A DNA stretch of 39,310 nucleotides from Gammaproteobacteria bacterium UBA7376. GTDB taxonomy: Bacteria; Pseudomonadota; Gammaproteobacteria; Pseudomonadales; Azotimanducaceae. The notes under the pieces were generated by a model. The model made no database searches. It was not told the DNA's origin and saw nothing but the letters and a program-made list of their open reading frames with translations. Location: NCBI GenBank assembly GCA_002470275.1, contig DKNY01000003.1:25456-64765 (forward strand), read 5' to 3'. The position numbers and the translations under genes were made by a program. Of the stretch, positions 1 through 9,392 are shown piece by piece; positions within the stretch are counted from its first letter, which is position 1; each line of letters starts with the position of its first letter.

Positions 1-95
1 ACCTCAGCTCCCATATCTGCGAGCATCATTCCGCAAAAAGGCCCTGGACCGATCCCGGCAAGTTCAATTATTTTAAATCCCGATAGCGGACCCAT
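1..95 (-). CDS. CaiB/BaiF family CoA-transferase (5' end only)
   Basis: Reading leftwards from an ATG at 93-95, the frame stays open to the window edge for 31 codons. It gives a start like [19 protein letters not shown] followed by [13 protein letters not shown]. This is the typical N-terminus of family III CoA-transferases such as alpha-methylacyl-CoA racemase, in which the first beta strand and the GPxxxMxLADxGAEV stretch form part of the CoA-binding fold. A GGTG just before the ATG can serve as ribosome binding site. Only this N-terminal piece is visible, so racemase versus CoA-transferase cannot be decided. It is transcribed divergently from dinB. A racemase would fit the acyl-CoA genes further right, but that link is inference. 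Confidence 0.85.
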   Translation of the reverse strand, partial: MGPLSGFKIIELAGIGPGPFCGMMLADMGAE

Positions 96-252
96 ATCAC
101 CAAATCAATTTAGCTGACAACTTCTGGTCGACATAGTACAAAACGCAGGCCGACCTTGTTAAGCCATATTTCAGAAAATTCACCCACGAACTGGTCTATC
201 GTACAACTAAACACTGTTTGGCTCAGGAAAACGAGGGTTAGTCAGGTTTTTC

Positions 253-1314
253 ATGCGTAAAATCATCCACTGCGACTGCGATAGCTTCTACGCCTCCGTG
301 GAGATGCGCGACGATCCTTCCCTGAGAGATCTACCCGTCGCCGTTGGTGGAAGTCCGGACTCGCGCGGCGTGGTCGCGACCTGCAACTACGCGGCGCGCG
401 CTTTTGGCGTACATTCAGCCATGCCCATGTCACAAGCTAAGAGGGCCTGTCCGGGGCTCGTAATTGTGGGAACCAATATGGAGAAGTATCGGCATGAATC
501 AGCCAGGATTCTCGCCATTTTCAAGGACTTCACCTCGCTGATAGAACCCCTATCCCTCGATGAGGCGTTTCTTGACGTGTCGAACTGCACAGAGGCCCAG
601 GGCAGTGCAACGCGTATTGCCCAAGAGATCCGCCAACGGGTGCGCGAAGAGATCGGCATTACGCTTTCTGCGGGCATCGCTCCCAATAAATTTCTCGCAA
701 AAATTGCATCGGACTGGAACAAGCCTGATGGGCAGTTCACCATCACGCCGGATGCCATCCCCGACTTCATGCGCACCCTACCGGTAACAAAAATATTCGG
801 CGTCGGCTCAGTGACCGCCAACAAGATGCGCAACATGGGTCTTCTAACCTGCCTCGATCTTCAGCAGCTCTCTCTCGCCGAACTGACCGGACAGTTTGGC
901 AAATTCGGCGCACGCCTCTATCAGCTGTGTCGTGGCGAGGACAACAGGGAAGTAAGCAGCGAAAGAATACGCAAGTCAGTGAGCACCGAGCGGACTTTCA
1001 GCAGTGACCTGCCTGACCTTGATGCCTGCCTGAAGTCCCTGGTTCCACTGTATGCGGATCTTGAACGCCGAGTGGAGAAGGCGCGCTGCGAGCACCTCAT
1101 CAAAAGTCGAACCCTCAAACTTCGATTCCAGGGCTTTCACACCACCACGGTCTCAGAGGCCGGGTATCGGCTGGACCAAGATGTCTATCAACAGATGCTA
1201 GCCCGCGCTTGGGAGCGTGGCCGCATTCCCGTTCGACTGCTGGGCTTGGGAGTTCAACTCAAGACGGAGAACCCCTCAGAACAAATTGAATTATTTGACG
1301 ACCCGACGCCCTAG
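253..1314 (+). CDS. dinB: DNA polymerase IV (Y-family translesion polymerase)
   Basis: This is a 353-residue Y-family polymerase, the normal length for DinB. The N-terminus has the metal-binding aspartate of the IHCDCDSFYASVEMRD block (residues 5-20). The second catalytic pair lies in SLDEAFLDV near residue 103. A helix-hairpin-helix region follows (VTKIFGVGSVTANKM, about 178-192), then the little-finger domain. The extreme C-terminus reads QIELF, which matches the beta-clamp-binding pentapeptide of DinB proteins. It copies damaged templates and makes error-prone bypass products. The ATG at 253 has AGG six bases upstream. I found no convincing LexA box in the 157-bp upstream region, so SOS control is not supported here. 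Its stop lies 5 bp from the stop of the convergent ABC exporter. Confidence 0.96.
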   Translation: MRKIIHCDCDSFYASVEMRDDPSLRDLPVAVGGSPDSRGVVATCNYAARAFGVHSAMPMSQAKRACPGLVIVGTNMEKYRHESARILAIFKDFTSLIEPLSLDEAFLDVSNCTEAQGSATRIAQEIRQRVREEIGITLSAGIAPNKFLAKIASDWNKPDGQFTITPDAIPDFMRTLPVTKIFGVGSVTANKMRNMGLLTCLDLQQLSLAELTGQFGKFGARLYQLCRGEDNREVSSERIRKSVSTERTFSSDLPDLDACLKSLVPLYADLERRVEKARCEHLIKSRTLKLRFQGFHTTTVSEAGYRLDQDVYQQMLARAWERGRIPVRLLGLGVQLKTENPSEQIELFDDPTP

Positions 1315-1318
1315 GCGT
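1306..1318. terminator. Short hairpin between convergent dinB and ABC exporter genes
   Basis: ACGCC at 1306-1310 pairs with GGCGT at 1314-1318 across a three-base loop. The dinB stop codon lies partly in the loop and the exporter stop starts at 1320. Only three T follow on the plus strand, so this is a weak, possibly bidirectional terminator. Confidence 0.25.
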
Positions 1319-1319
1319 T

Positions 1320-3080
1320 TCAGGCGGCGAACTGAATCTCCGCAAATCGAGCGTAAAGGTCGTTGTTTGAGACCAACTCCTCATGCGGGCCTACGGCGAT
1401 AAGCTGGCCCGCCTCAAGCACCAGAATTCGGTCGGCCTGCCGCACGGTGGATAGCCGATGAGCGATAACAAGAATCGTCATCTCCCCCTTAAGTGCCTCA
1501 ATGGTTTCGCGAATACTCTGCTCGCTTTGGGCATCTAGTGCACTGGTCGCTTCATCCAACAAAAGAATGGAGGGTCTCGCAATCAGCGCTCGCGCAATGG
1601 CCAATCGCTGTCGCTGTCCTCCCGAGAAACCACCGCCGTCCTCTCCTACCGGGGTCTCTAGACCTCGGGGCAGCGCGTCCACGAATTCAATGGCGTTTGC
1701 CTGCTCCAGGGCTGCCCGGAGGGCGGTGTCGGAGACGTCGGGCTTGCCATAGGTTAGATTCTCTCGAAGCGTCCCGCTAAAGAGCACTGAATCCTGGGGG
1801 ACAAAGCCAAATGCACCCCTCAGCGATGAAAGCTTGTACTGGTCAATGGGCTGCCCCCCCAGGCGTATACATCCAGAATCCGGATCATAAAAGCGCTGGA
1901 GCAGGTCAAAGAGGGTGCTCTTCCCGGCGCCCGAAGGGCCGACTACCGCCACCATTTCTCCTGGCGCTATCGCAAAACTCAGTGCGTTAAGAACGCTAAT
2001 CTCTGGTCTGGAAGGGTAAGAAAAACTCAGCGCCTCAACCTCCAGCGAGCGCTGTGGCCAAGGCGCCAGCTCCGACTCTCCGCCGTCTTCGATGGCCGGG
2101 CGCGCAGCAAGCAACTCCACTAGGCGCTCCGTTGCTCCGGCAGCTCGCTGAAGGTCGCTCCAAACCTCTGAAATGGCGCCAACCGAGCCTGCAACAATAA
2201 AGGCGTAAAAAATAAAGGCCGCCAGTTCCCCCGGCTTTGTTGAACCCGAGGCCACCGCGTCGTTGCCCGCCAGGAGCAGCAGCGCGATGGCCCCAAAGAC
2301 CAGGCTCATGACGATCCCCACCAATAGGGCACGCTGCCGAATTCGCTGCATAGCAATCCGTAAGGCCCGTTCGACTACGCTGGCGAAGCCTTGAAAATCT
2401 TGACGCTGATGATTGAAAGCCTGAACGATTTTAATGTGTCGAAAGCTCTCGCTTGCCCTCGAGCCAACGTCAGCCAATCTATCCTGGCTAGATCGAGAGA
2501 GCGTTCTTACCTGTCGACCGACGAATACAATGGGCAGTACGACAAAGGGAACAGCCGCTAAAACGATCAGCGACAACCGAGGCTCGGTGATCACCAGTAA
2601 AATCATTCCACCAACAAACATTAGGATATTTCGTAGGGCAATGGAGACCGAAGACCCGATTACCGTCTGCAGAAGGGTGGTATCCGTAGTGATCCGTGAC
2701 TGAATCTCACTGGGCGCGTTGTCCTGGAAAAAGCCGGGATGCATATGGATCAGATGTTCGAAAACGGCGAGGCGAATATCGGCGCTGACGCGTTCACCTA
2801 TCCAGGAGACGGTATAAAGCCGGACACAGGTCCCGACCACCAAGACAGCAATGACGCCAACAAAAATAATCAGCGACGAACCCATGTCCGTGGTGGACCC
2901 AGTAACGAAACCGCTGTCTATCACCACTCGGATCCCTTGGCCCAACGCCAGGGTTGCGCCCGCCGTCACCAGCAGGGCGATGCTCGCCAGGATCGCCTGG
3001 GGCAAGTAAGGCCTCAAGAAAGCCAGGGCGGGTTTCAAATTCGTCAGGTTCCTTGACGATGGCCGATCTTCTTCTGTCAT
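1320..3080 (-). CDS. MsbA-like ABC exporter (fused membrane and ATPase domains)
   Basis: The 586-residue half-transporter has the classic type I exporter layout. Residues 1-310 carry about six membrane helices, and residues 340-586 carry the nucleotide-binding domain. Visible ATPase motifs are Walker A GPSGAGKST, the Q-loop at FVPQDS, the signature FSGGQRQRLAIARA, Walker B ILLLDEATSALD and the switch histidine in VIAHRLSTV. The length and TM-NBD order match MsbA and related lipid or multidrug exporters, which work as homodimers in the inner membrane. No lpxK or other lipid A gene lies alongside, so I do not assign MsbA itself. The gene starts 136 bp from the divergently transcribed carboxylesterase. 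Confidence 0.9.
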   Translation of the reverse strand: MTEEDRPSSRNLTNLKPALAFLRPYLPQAILASIALLVTAGATLALGQGIRVVIDSGFVTGSTTDMGSSLIIFVGVIAVLVVGTCVRLYTVSWIGERVSADIRLAVFEHLIHMHPGFFQDNAPSEIQSRITTDTTLLQTVIGSSVSIALRNILMFVGGMILLVITEPRLSLIVLAAVPFVVLPIVFVGRQVRTLSRSSQDRLADVGSRASESFRHIKIVQAFNHQRQDFQGFASVVERALRIAMQRIRQRALLVGIVMSLVFGAIALLLLAGNDAVASGSTKPGELAAFIFYAFIVAGSVGAISEVWSDLQRAAGATERLVELLAARPAIEDGGESELAPWPQRSLEVEALSFSYPSRPEISVLNALSFAIAPGEMVAVVGPSGAGKSTLFDLLQRFYDPDSGCIRLGGQPIDQYKLSSLRGAFGFVPQDSVLFSGTLRENLTYGKPDVSDTALRAALEQANAIEFVDALPRGLETPVGEDGGGFSGGQRQRLAIARALIARPSILLLDEATSALDAQSEQSIRETIEALKGEMTILVIAHRLSTVRQADRILVLEAGQLIAVGPHEELVSNNDLYARFAEIQFAA

Positions 3081-3216
3081 GCCTCATTATGGGCTGCTCG
3101 CCCGCACAATGCACCGAAATCTCCTGGACCATAAGGCCAGGAACGCAAAACCGACGCCCCATTGAGCGCAGCATGGATAAGCGATAGTGTTCCGGCGAAA
3201 GCCTAGTGAGAACAAA

Positions 3217-3882
3217 ATGCACGACCAAGACGCCCTGGCCTTCATTGAAACCCAAACCGGCGACCGGCCGGCCGGTACCGTGATCTGGCTGCATGGGCTC
3301 GGGGCGAGCGGGCACGACTTCGAACCTATCGTCCCCATGTTGCCCCTAGCCGTTGATCTTCGCTTTATTTTTCCCCACGCCCCTACCCGGGCCATCACCA
3401 TCAATGGTGGGATGGAGATGCCGGCCTGGTATGACATCAATCCAGCCTCACCCTTGGACAGCAATAATGATATTGCCGCGTCGGTCGCTGCCGTCACCCA
3501 AGTTGTAGCCCGTGAGATTGAGCGTGGCTGCGCCTCGGAAAACATAACGATAGCCGGGTTTTCCCAGGGCGGCGTCATTGCCCTGGAGCTGGGGCTGAGT
3601 CACCCCAAGCCCCTAGGCGGCATCATGGCCCTATCGACCTACGTTCACGACCTTGAACACTTAACGGAGCGGGTGGATTTTGCCAACGTGGACATCCCGA
3701 TCTTTATGGCGCACGGCGTTAGCGATCCCATGATCCCCATTGCTCGGGGGATCACGGCACGCGAGGCCTTGACGAAGCTTTCCTATCGCGTTGAGTGGCG
3801 GCAATACGGCATGGGCCACGAGGTCTGCCCTGAGCAAATCAATCACATCGGTCAGTGGCTGAATCAAATCTACGCCGAATAG
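3217..3882 (+). CDS. Carboxylesterase/phospholipase family alpha/beta hydrolase
   Basis: This 221-residue protein matches the Abhydrolase_2 carboxylesterase family (EstB and acyl-protein thioesterase type). It has the oxyanion-hole stretch WLHGLGASGHDF near the N-terminus. The nucleophile serine is in GFSQGG, the acid in HGVSDPMIP and the histidine in YGMGHEV, in the order expected for the catalytic triad. It probably hydrolyses short acyl esters in the cytoplasm, since no signal peptide is visible. An in-frame GTG at 3187 would add ten non-conserved residues. I prefer the ATG at 3217 because the following MHDQDALAFIETQTG fits the family start. Confidence 0.92.
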   Translation: MHDQDALAFIETQTGDRPAGTVIWLHGLGASGHDFEPIVPMLPLAVDLRFIFPHAPTRAITINGGMEMPAWYDINPASPLDSNNDIAASVAAVTQVVAREIERGCASENITIAGFSQGGVIALELGLSHPKPLGGIMALSTYVHDLEHLTERVDFANVDIPIFMAHGVSDPMIPIARGITAREALTKLSYRVEWRQYGMGHEVCPEQINHIGQWLNQIYAE

Positions 3883-4079
3883 CCCGCCCAGGGCATCAGC
3901 ACGACATGGAGCAAGAAAGCGCCCTCAGAACATTTGGAATTAGCGGTTAACACCCTCGACTAATCTCCGTACACTCCACCACGCAGTTCTGAGTGCTGGC
4001 GCCTTATCAGCCTCACTTGGCAAGCTCATCAAACATCAACTCATCCAACTGCGCTATTAGCCAGAATATCGGCCGCACG

Positions 4080-5018
4080 ATGACTAAGGTTTTTATTGAC
4101 GGACAGGCAGGAACAACGGGGCTGCAGATTGCCGAAAGGCTATCGCAACGCTCCGATATAGAGCTGTTGGCAATTGATGCACATCAGCGGAAGGCGGCAC
4201 ATGTTCGCGCAGACCTGTTGAAGGAGGCGGATATTGCGGTGCTGTGTCTGCCGGATCAGGCAGCAGAGGAATCAGTAGCGCTCGCACCGACCACCACCCG
4301 AATCCTGGATGCCAGCTCCGCTCACCGAGTCCATCCTGACTGGTCTTATGGTCTGCCAGAACTTGATGCTGATGCCCGCAAGAGGATTCAAAGCGCACGG
4401 CTTGTCTCTAACCCGGGATGTTATCCCCAGGGCTTCATTCTGCTGGTCCGCCCCCTGATTGAGGCCCAACTTTTAGCCTCAGCTACGCCGCTGAGGTGCA
4501 GCGCTGTCTCTGGCTACACCGGTGGCGGGAGACCTCTCATCGAGACCTATACGGGCTATGATGCCGAACAGGCAAATCGCCACGCCGTCCAGGCTTATGG
4601 CCTCTCGCAGAAGCACAAGCATTTACCGGAGATGCAGCACTACAGCGGCACCACGGCAGCCCCTATTTTCTTGCCCTCGGTTGCGAACTACGACCAGGGC
4701 ATGCTGGTGCAAATAGCGTTGTTTGAGCATGAGCTGTCTGGCGCGAGCGCGCGCACCGTGCAAAAGGAGCTTGCCGAGCGCTATATCGATGAGCCGTTTA
4801 TTTGCGTGGCAGAACTCAATGACCCTGCGTTGTTGGACGGTTCTTACCTCAATCCCACTCAGCGAAACGGTTCCAATATGATGGATCTCGCCGTCTTTGG
4901 CGATGATTCAAGAGTGGTGCTGACGGCAAGATACGATAACCTAGGGAAGGGCGCAGCCGGTGCCGCGATCCAGAATCTCAACCTTATGCTCGGTATCGAC
5001 GAATGCACGGCGCTGTAA
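4080..5018 (+). CDS. argC: N-acetyl-gamma-glutamyl-phosphate reductase (type 2 ArgC)
   Basis: ArgC performs the NADPH-dependent reduction of N-acetylglutamyl phosphate in arginine biosynthesis. The N-terminus MTKVFIDGQAGTTGLQIAER is the nucleotide-binding start typical of the short type 2 enzymes. The catalytic cysteine is in SNPGCYPQGF, followed by the family stretch SGYTGGGRP. From the ATG at 4080 the protein has 312 residues, the usual type 2 length. The frame is open back to 3993, but the extra 29 residues are Ser/Asn-rich and unlike the family. No strong ribosome binding site precedes 4080, and I saw no clear ArgR box in the 197-bp upstream gap. No other arg genes are adjacent. Confidence 0.94.
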   Translation: MTKVFIDGQAGTTGLQIAERLSQRSDIELLAIDAHQRKAAHVRADLLKEADIAVLCLPDQAAEESVALAPTTTRILDASSAHRVHPDWSYGLPELDADARKRIQSARLVSNPGCYPQGFILLVRPLIEAQLLASATPLRCSAVSGYTGGGRPLIETYTGYDAEQANRHAVQAYGLSQKHKHLPEMQHYSGTTAAPIFLPSVANYDQGMLVQIALFEHELSGASARTVQKELAERYIDEPFICVAELNDPALLDGSYLNPTQRNGSNMMDLAVFGDDSRVVLTARYDNLGKGAAGAAIQNLNLMLGIDECTAL

Positions 5019-5113
5019 GCCGTTACCCGGTATAGCAGCAACCCCTAACATATGGCATCTAACCGAACGCAACGCCGATAAAGAACCACAAATCAATCAA
5101 CAGAGTTTTCTTC

Positions 5114-6325
5114 ATGTCCAATCCAGTGCAACAGTCCATTCCAAGCGAAGAGACTCCAGACTCTCCAATAAATGAGCCCGTTCTCTTTGAAGAGCTGGCG
5201 CTGCCAGAACCGTTAATTCGGGCGGTCAAAAAATTAGGGTTTGAGGTGTGCACGCCCATACAGGGCCGGAGCCTTCCCTACAGCCTGTCGGATTATGATG
5301 TTACCGGACAGGCCCAGACCGGCACCGGGAAGACCGCTGCCTTTTTGATCACCTTGTTCACCCGATTCTGGGAAAACCCCCTGGCGGAGGCTTTGCCCCT
5401 CGGCACCCCCAGAGCCCTAGTGCTTGCCCCGACCCGTGAACTGGCCATGCAAATTGAGGGTGATGCTGACGGTCTCTCAAGATATATGGATATGCGCACC
5501 GTGTGTATCGTTGGCGGCATGGACATTGCGAAGCAGAGGGAAGCGCTGGAAAAAGGCCCAGTGGATGTACTGGTGGCAACACCCGGTCGTCTGATTGACT
5601 TTCTTGAACGGCGGGATGTGAGTTTGGGTCGCGTGGAGGCCCTGGTGATTGATGAAGCAGACCGCATGCTGGATATGGGTTTTATACCCGACGTGCGCCG
5701 AATTGTTTACCAGACCCCTCACAAGCGAAAGCGCCAAACCCTGTTCTTTTCCGCGACCTTTAATGATGCGGTCATGCGCCTCGCACAGTCCTGGACCATT
5801 GACCCTGAACACATCGTTATAGAGCCTGAGAGCGTGGCCACTGATACCGTTGACCAAAAATTTTGGTTGGTGGAGGCACGCGGACGTCAACGCATGCTGC
5901 TGAACTTCATCACCCAGCAGCACCCTGAACGGGCCATCATCTTTGCCAACCGGCGAGACCAAACCCACCGCCTCGTTGAATACTTGAAGCGTAACGACGT
6001 GGCCTGCGAGGCCTTGGCCGGAGATATCCCGCAAAAGAAACGCCTGGCCACTCTGAATCGTTTCAAAGAGGGACGGCTAAAATATCTCATTGCCACAGAC
6101 GTTGCTGGACGAGGTATCCATGTGGAGGGAGTCTCGCATGTCGTTAACTTCGAGCTGCCAGAAGATCCCGAGGACTATGTGCACCGTATTGGTCGCACCG
6201 GTCGCGCTGGCGCGTCCGGCACCGCCATTAGCTTTGTCTCCGAAGACGACGCCTTTAACCTGCCTGCCCTAGAGGAGTATCTGGGTCAGGCGATTAAGTG
6301 CACCCAGCCGGATGCGGTCGCGTAA
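5114..6325 (+). CDS. rhlB: DEAD-box ATP-dependent RNA helicase, RhlB-like
   Basis: The 403-residue protein carries the full DEAD-box motif set: Q motif TPIQ, Walker A GQAQTGTGKT, PTRELA, GG, TPGR, DEAD, SAT, then in the second RecA domain the IIFANRR strand, ATDVAGRG and HRIGRTGRAG. Overall wording around these motifs, such as VGGMD and MLDMGFIPDVR, resembles RhlB, the helicase that unwinds RNA for the RNase E degradosome and PNPase in gammaproteobacteria. The N-terminal 35 residues are acidic and variable. The C-terminal tail is short, without the long Arg-rich extension seen in some pseudomonad RhlB proteins. It is followed 27 bp later by the nitrilase-family gene. Confidence 0.9.
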   Translation: MSNPVQQSIPSEETPDSPINEPVLFEELALPEPLIRAVKKLGFEVCTPIQGRSLPYSLSDYDVTGQAQTGTGKTAAFLITLFTRFWENPLAEALPLGTPRALVLAPTRELAMQIEGDADGLSRYMDMRTVCIVGGMDIAKQREALEKGPVDVLVATPGRLIDFLERRDVSLGRVEALVIDEADRMLDMGFIPDVRRIVYQTPHKRKRQTLFFSATFNDAVMRLAQSWTIDPEHIVIEPESVATDTVDQKFWLVEARGRQRMLLNFITQQHPERAIIFANRRDQTHRLVEYLKRNDVACEALAGDIPQKKRLATLNRFKEGRLKYLIATDVAGRGIHVEGVSHVVNFELPEDPEDYVHRIGRTGRAGASGTAISFVSEDDAFNLPALEEYLGQAIKCTQPDAVA

Positions 6326-6352
6326 ATGCCTGCGTAGCTCAAAGGATCGCAG

Positions 6353-7216
6353 ATGCGGAATCAGGACAGTACTGACGATGATTTGATGCCCCGCGACCCC
6401 ACCCGAGTGGCCGTCATTCAGCACTCGGCGACGACGGATGTGGACAAGAACCTAACCACCCTGGCCCTGTTGAGCCGAGAGGCCGCCGCCGCAGGGGCTT
6501 CGCTAATCACCTGGCCTGAAGCCTTCGCCTACCTTGGCCGTCATGAAGGCAAGCGCGCTCTCTTGGAGTCCCTTGCTGCGCCAGGGCCCATCCTGACATT
6601 TTGCCAAGACCTTGCTCGAGAAATGGGAACGGATTTGCTGCTGGGCGGCTTTCATGAAAAGGTGGCGGGAGACCCCAGTCGCTGCTACAACACCAGCGTC
6701 TACTTGGACCATGAAGGCCATATTTTGGCGACGTACCGAAAGATTCACCTTTTTGATGTGGACATCCCCGATGGGCCGCGGCTCATGGAGTCGCGCCATA
6801 CCGCGCCTGGTGATCAAGCCGTAGTCGTGACAGGCAAACCAGGGGTACTGGGCCTCAGCATCTGTTACGACGTTCGGTTTCCCGCACTGTATCAGCGCCT
6901 TGTCTCCCTGGGCGCCATGGCGATCACGGTGCCCTCTGCCTTTACTCAATCTACTGGCGCAGCGCACTGGCATGCCCTGCTCAAGGCCCGGGCCATAGAA
7001 TGTCAGTGCTATATTATTGCTCCGGCCCAATACGGGGAGCATAGTGCCCATCGGGCCTCCTATGGACACTCCCTAATTGTGGATCCGTGGGGTGAAACCT
7101 TGGCCGAAATACCTGACGGCGATGGCTATGCAATCGCCAGCCTGGACCCCAAGAGAGTGCAAGATGTAAGGCAGCAAATTCCCTCTCTTGCCAATCAGAG
7201 GACTTTCTCATCATGA
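6353..7216 (+). CDS. Carbon-nitrogen hydrolase (nitrilase superfamily, Nit-like amidase)
   Basis: A 287-residue nitrilase-superfamily enzyme with the catalytic Glu-Lys-Cys triad visible in WPEAF (about residue 55), YRKIHLFDVDIPDG (about 127) and LSICYDVRFP (about 170). These motifs match the Nit1/Nit2 branch, whose characterised members act as omega-amidases or deaminated-glutathione amidases. That substrate is inferred from the family only. AAGGA lies seven bases before the ATG at 6353 and supports this start over the inner ATG at 6386. The stop overlaps the start of the next gene as ATGA, so translation is coupled to the PerM-family transporter. Confidence 0.9.
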   Translation: MRNQDSTDDDLMPRDPTRVAVIQHSATTDVDKNLTTLALLSREAAAAGASLITWPEAFAYLGRHEGKRALLESLAAPGPILTFCQDLAREMGTDLLLGGFHEKVAGDPSRCYNTSVYLDHEGHILATYRKIHLFDVDIPDGPRLMESRHTAPGDQAVVVTGKPGVLGLSICYDVRFPALYQRLVSLGAMAITVPSAFTQSTGAAHWHALLKARAIECQCYIIAPAQYGEHSAHRASYGHSLIVDPWGETLAEIPDGDGYAIASLDPKRVQDVRQQIPSLANQRTFSS

Positions 7217-8313
7217 CCGTTTCGGGCCCCTCAGAAACGCAACCACCGCAGACGAATGCTCCGCATTCCTCTAGCCCGCCGCCCACCGGTGGCAGGGGAA
7301 TTGTCGTGGTCGCTTCTCTAGTCATCATCTGCGCCGGCCTGCAGGCGGCCAAGGGTATCGTGGTGCCCTTCCTACTGGCTGCCTTTATTGCGACGATCGC
7401 GAGCACGCCAATGTTCTGGTTAAGGGAAAAGAAGGTCCCGGATGCCCTGGCGCTCGGGCTGGTCGTGCTAGCAATTTTTGCGGCCCTGGCCTTGATTGCC
7501 GCGCTTTTGACCCAGAGTACGTCCGCTTTCTCGGCCAAACTACCCTTCTACCAAGAGCGCCTGGGCGAATTTCAGCAGGGTATTACCCTGCTGCTCACTC
7601 GCCTGAATATGCCGGTTGATCTATCCAGCCTGGCAGACAGCTTTTCCCTAGGTTCGGCACTGACCATTGCCGGGACCACCTTGTCCAGCCTGGGCAGCGT
7701 CCTGAGCAATAGTTTCCTCATTATACTTACCGTCATTTTCATCCTCGCCGAAGCCACCAGTTTTTACCCCAAGCTTCGGGCGGTACTGAGCAATCCAGAA
7801 CGTGATTTGGCCTACTTCAGCCGAGTGGCGGAAACCATGAACCGGTATATCGCCATCAAAACCTCGATGAGCTTGCTGACCGGCGCTTTGGCCAGTCTAT
7901 CCATGTTGGTCTTGGGCGTGGACTTCCCCATTTTGTGGGGCCTAGTTGCCATGCTGTTGAACTTTGTCCCGACCATCGGCTCCATCTTTGCGGCTATCCC
8001 TCCCGTTCTGTTGGCCTTAGTGGAACTGGGCGTGGGCACTGCCGGACTGGTGACCTTGGCCTACGTGATGATTAACATGATCGTTGGCAATATCCTTGAA
8101 CCCCGCTTTATGGGTCAGGGCCTAGGACTCTCTACCCTAGTGGTTTTTTTATCCCTGATTTTTTGGGGGTGGATCCTAGGACCCGTCGGCATGCTGCTGT
8201 CGGTTCCCCTGACCATGACCGTCAAAATTGCCCTGGAGGCATCCGCGCAGACCCTATGGATTGCGCAGCTGCTGGGTCAGGGCGAGGGGCTTTCGGCGGA
8301 AATAGAAGAATGA
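7213..8313 (+). CDS. AI-2E/PerM family membrane transporter
   Basis: A 366-residue polytopic protein with about eight membrane segments. The arrangement is typical of the AI-2E transporter (PerM/TqsA) family: paired N-terminal helices, a soluble central stretch (about residues 100-160) rich in short helices, and a C-terminal block. Family-like motifs include ILWGLVAMLLNFVPTIGS and GNILEPRFMGQGLGLS. Known members export autoinducer-2 or act as sodium/proton antiporters, so the substrate is unknown. It overlaps the upstream gene by 4 bp (ATGA) and the downstream hisC by 4 bp (ATGA), forming a tightly coupled trio. The N-terminal 25 residues are Pro/Ser/Thr-rich and cytoplasmic. Confidence 0.9.
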   Translation: MTVSGPSETQPPQTNAPHSSSPPPTGGRGIVVVASLVIICAGLQAAKGIVVPFLLAAFIATIASTPMFWLREKKVPDALALGLVVLAIFAALALIAALLTQSTSAFSAKLPFYQERLGEFQQGITLLLTRLNMPVDLSSLADSFSLGSALTIAGTTLSSLGSVLSNSFLIILTVIFILAEATSFYPKLRAVLSNPERDLAYFSRVAETMNRYIAIKTSMSLLTGALASLSMLVLGVDFPILWGLVAMLLNFVPTIGSIFAAIPPVLLALVELGVGTAGLVTLAYVMINMIVGNILEPRFMGQGLGLSTLVVFLSLIFWGWILGPVGMLLSVPLTMTVKIALEASAQTLWIAQLLGQGEGLSAEIEE

Positions 8314-9392
8314 ACCCGTATGAACGCCCCAACATCAGACGCATGCAGGGTTACCAGCCCGGCGAGCAACCAAGCGACTCGGAAACGATCAAGCTAAATA
8401 CCAACGAAAACCCTTATCCGCCCAGCCCGGCTGTGGACCGCGCCCTTCTGGACTTTGCCCCTGAGCAGCTGAGGACCTACCCAGAACCCCTAGCAAATGA
8501 CCTCCGCACCGCCATAGCCAAGCATCACAGCATCGATGTGGATAACGTGGTCGTTACCCATGCTGGCGATGAAGCGCTGCGCCTTGCTGCGACCACCTTT
8601 GTCGATACTGGCGGCAGCTTCGTCTCAACGGATCCCACCTATTCCCTATACCCCGTTTTGGCGCAGATTCAAGATGCACAAATGCATACCCAACCGCTGA
8701 CGGAGGATTGGTCATTACCTGAAGACTTTGCCGCCCATGCCCGCAGCGCTGGCGCTCAGCTCACCTGCATCGTTAATCCTCATGCGCCCAGTGGCACGCT
8801 CATCGACTATCAACGCCTAGCCGAGATCGCATCCCAGATTAGCGGCGTTCTGCTAATTGATGAGGCCTACGTGGATTTTGCTGGGAATCTGGCAGCAAAG
8901 GCAGGGCCGCGCCTGCTCAGGGACCACGGGAATGTATTGCTGCTCCGCACCTTCAGCAAGGGCTACAGCCTGGCGGGCCTGAGGCTCGGCTATCTGCTGG
9001 GCCACGCAGACTTGATCAGGCCTATCCTTGAAAAAACCCGAGACAGCTACAACGTCGACGCAATCAGTCAGGCCCTGGGACTTGCTGCCCTTCAGGACCA
9101 GGATTATGCGCGCAAGACCTGGGCCGCCGTTGGCCGGCAAAGAGACCAGCTTGCTCTGTCTCTTGAGCAGCGGGGCCTTTACTCCCCTCCTAGCGCCACG
9201 AATTTTCTGTTAGCAACGATCCCACCCCAACTGAGCGCCCAGAGCCTGTACCAAGGGCTGAAGAAAGCGGGGATTTTGGTTCGCTATTTCGATACGCCTA
9301 GACTGCAGGATAAGCTCAGGATCAGTATCGGCACGGAAGAACAGCAGCAGCGTCTGCTAACGGAATTGGACCGATTGATCCAAGCGGGGTAG
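8310..9392 (+). CDS. hisC: Histidinol-phosphate aminotransferase
   Basis: HisC is a PLP-dependent class I/II aminotransferase converting imidazole-acetol phosphate to histidinol phosphate. The N-terminus RRMQGYQPGEQP and KLNTNENPYPPSP are hallmark HisC sequences. The substrate-site stretch is IVNPHAPSG, the PLP-binding aspartate lies in LLIDEAYVDF, and the Schiff-base lysine is in RTFSKGYSLAGLRLGY. From the ATG at 8310 the protein has 360 residues, normal for the family. The frame is open further upstream to 8163, but that part lies inside the transporter gene and is not conserved. It stands outside any his operon and may be one of several HisC paralogues. Confidence 0.94.
   Translation: MNPYERPNIRRMQGYQPGEQPSDSETIKLNTNENPYPPSPAVDRALLDFAPEQLRTYPEPLANDLRTAIAKHHSIDVDNVVVTHAGDEALRLAATTFVDTGGSFVSTDPTYSLYPVLAQIQDAQMHTQPLTEDWSLPEDFAAHARSAGAQLTCIVNPHAPSGTLIDYQRLAEIASQISGVLLIDEAYVDFAGNLAAKAGPRLLRDHGNVLLLRTFSKGYSLAGLRLGYLLGHADLIRPILEKTRDSYNVDAISQALGLAALQDQDYARKTWAAVGRQRDQLALSLEQRGLYSPPSATNFLLATIPPQLSAQSLYQGLKKAGILVRYFDTPRLQDKLRISIGTEEQQQRLLTELDRLIQAG

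Noticed and set aside
96..252. LexA box upstream of dinB
   Set aside because: The best candidate, CTGGTCTATCGTACAA, keeps only the CTG and TACA ends and matches about 7 of 16 consensus positions. That is too weak to claim SOS control.
5003..5030. Hairpin ACGGC/GCCGT around the argC stop
   Set aside because: The stem is five pairs with a seven-base loop and no T run; not a credible terminator.
5477..6034. 185-codon minus-strand frame within rhlB
   Set aside because: It is antisense to the conserved helicase motifs and shows no protein family features.
8163..8309. Upstream extension of hisC by 49 codons
   Set aside because: The extension lies in the transporter gene, reads as Arg/Gly/Asp-rich noise, and the ATGA overlap start at 8310 fits the family.
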